Positions 48,784 to 49,009 of a DNA stretch of 49,009 nt are shown here, piece after piece (positions within the stretch are counted from its first letter, which is position 1; each line of letters opens with the position of its first letter). The stretch covers positions 1-49,009 of the forward strand of contig DATBIS010000124.1 of the NCBI GenBank assembly GCA_036556805.1, given 5' to 3'. The notes under the pieces were generated by a model that saw only the letters and a program-made list of their open reading frames with translations, made no database searches and had not been told where the DNA came from. The stretch comes from DATBIS01 sp036556805 (GTDB lineage Bacteria; Actinomycetota; UBA4738; HRBIN12). The position numbers and the translations under genes were made by a program.

Positions 48784-48859
48784 GCGCCCCTCGTTCGTCG
48801 ATTGCGGTGCATGCGTTCTCGCATACCCCGTTCCCGCACACTCTAAGAGCGCGGTCGTC

Positions 48860-49009
48860 CTACGGCGTAAGGTACGGACGCGCGGGCCGTGGGACCTTCA
48901 CGACCGAGGTGGCCTGGACGAACACGTCGCGGCCGATCGGGAACACCGTCCCCTTCACCTCGACCCAGTCGTTCGCTTGCGCCACGCCGGGGACGACCCC
49001 CACCACCCG
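48860..49009 (-). CDS. C-terminal end of a DUF1980/TIGR03943-like protein (partial)
   Basis: The frame is open to the window edge, so only the last 49 residues are seen. VAQANDWVEVKGTVFPIGRD and VKVPRPARPYLTP fit the end of the DUF1980/TIGR03943 family, where a WVEVxG strand and a final P-x2-PYL motif are typical. Such proteins accompany a permease subunit (YcgR) in a predicted transporter for an unknown substrate. With so little sequence the call is tentative. Confidence 0.4.
   Translation of the reverse strand, partial: RVVGVVPGVAQANDWVEVKGTVFPIGRDVFVQATSVVKVPRPARPYLTP

Noticed and set aside
48811..48824. Short inverted repeat ATGCG-TTCT-CGCAT near the right end
   Set aside because: Five-base arms are expected by chance in this sequence and there is no associated promoter element or T-run.
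1..49009. CRISPR arrays, tRNA or rRNA genes, insertion sequences, phage genes or integration sites
   Set aside because: No direct-repeat arrays, cloverleaf sequences, transposase or integrase motifs were seen; composition is even throughout.

Overview
The window is dense, very GC-rich coding DNA with about 51 genes, two of them cut by the window ends, and no gene-free stretch over about 100 bases. Several features point to the chromosome of a free-living, aerobic actinobacterium (Actinomycetota), probably from a lineage without close model relatives. These include heavy use of GTG starts, GTGA/ATGA stop-start overlaps, TANNNT -10 boxes set directly against start codons, a DUF5317 protein, a UvrD2-like helicase with HRDC domain, an ECF42-type sigma factor with its DGPF partner, and a MutY without a Nudix domain. 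I see no rRNA, tRNA, CRISPR array, insertion sequence or prophage gene. The species assignment is inference.

Layout. 1-4.2 kb: the end of a sensor kinase, a DUF5317 membrane protein, then an operon of MpaB-family oxygenase, HAD phosphatase, UbiE-like methyltransferase and UbiA-like membrane protein. 4.2-7.6 kb (minus): UvrD-like helicase, SMP-30/gluconolactonase-like protein, lipoprotein. 7.7-10.6 kb: polyamine-type ABC importer (PotD, PotB, PotC) with no ATPase gene. 10.7-15.6 kb: MoxR-like AAA ATPase, small membrane protein, FMN-type flavoprotein, VWA protein and secreted protein. 15.6-17.5 kb (minus): methyltransferase and class III CoA-transferase. 17.7-18.4 kb: winged-helix/coiled-coil protein.

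18.4-29.3 kb is one long minus-strand block. A complete Dpp-type peptide importer is preceded by an S66 LD-carboxypeptidase/MccF-like enzyme, a creatininase-family amidohydrolase, a C45 Ntn acyltransferase/amidase, a PuuD-GrpB fusion and a second glutamine amidotransferase. This looks like uptake plus hydrolysis of peptide-like or amide compounds. 29.4-33.6 kb (plus) is a GntR-controlled operon of DhnA-type aldolase, zinc dehydrogenase and FGGY kinase, with a palindromic operator inside the regulator's leaderless promoter. It converges on a glutamine-synthetase-like amine ligase through a perfect 16-bp inverted repeat that encodes the last residues of both proteins. An ethanolamine/amino-acid permease lies upstream of the ligase. 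The glutamylating ligase, gamma-glutamyl hydrolases, permease and Pot importer together suggest amine or polyamine metabolism.

37-49 kb is mostly housekeeping: SDR dehydrogenase, GreA, CDP-alcohol phosphatidyltransferase, Rieske ferredoxin, TrpB2, GNAT acetyltransferase, ECF42 sigma with DGPF protein, glutaryl-CoA-type dehydrogenase, CBS protein, MutY, ABC-F ATPase, flavin disulfide reductase, and the end of a DUF1980-like protein.

Most striking observations: recurrent leaderless promoters, the stop-codon palindrome shared by the kinase and ligase genes, the GntR promoter-operator, the peptide/amide scavenging block, and a sigma-factor gene whose only sensible start is CTG.
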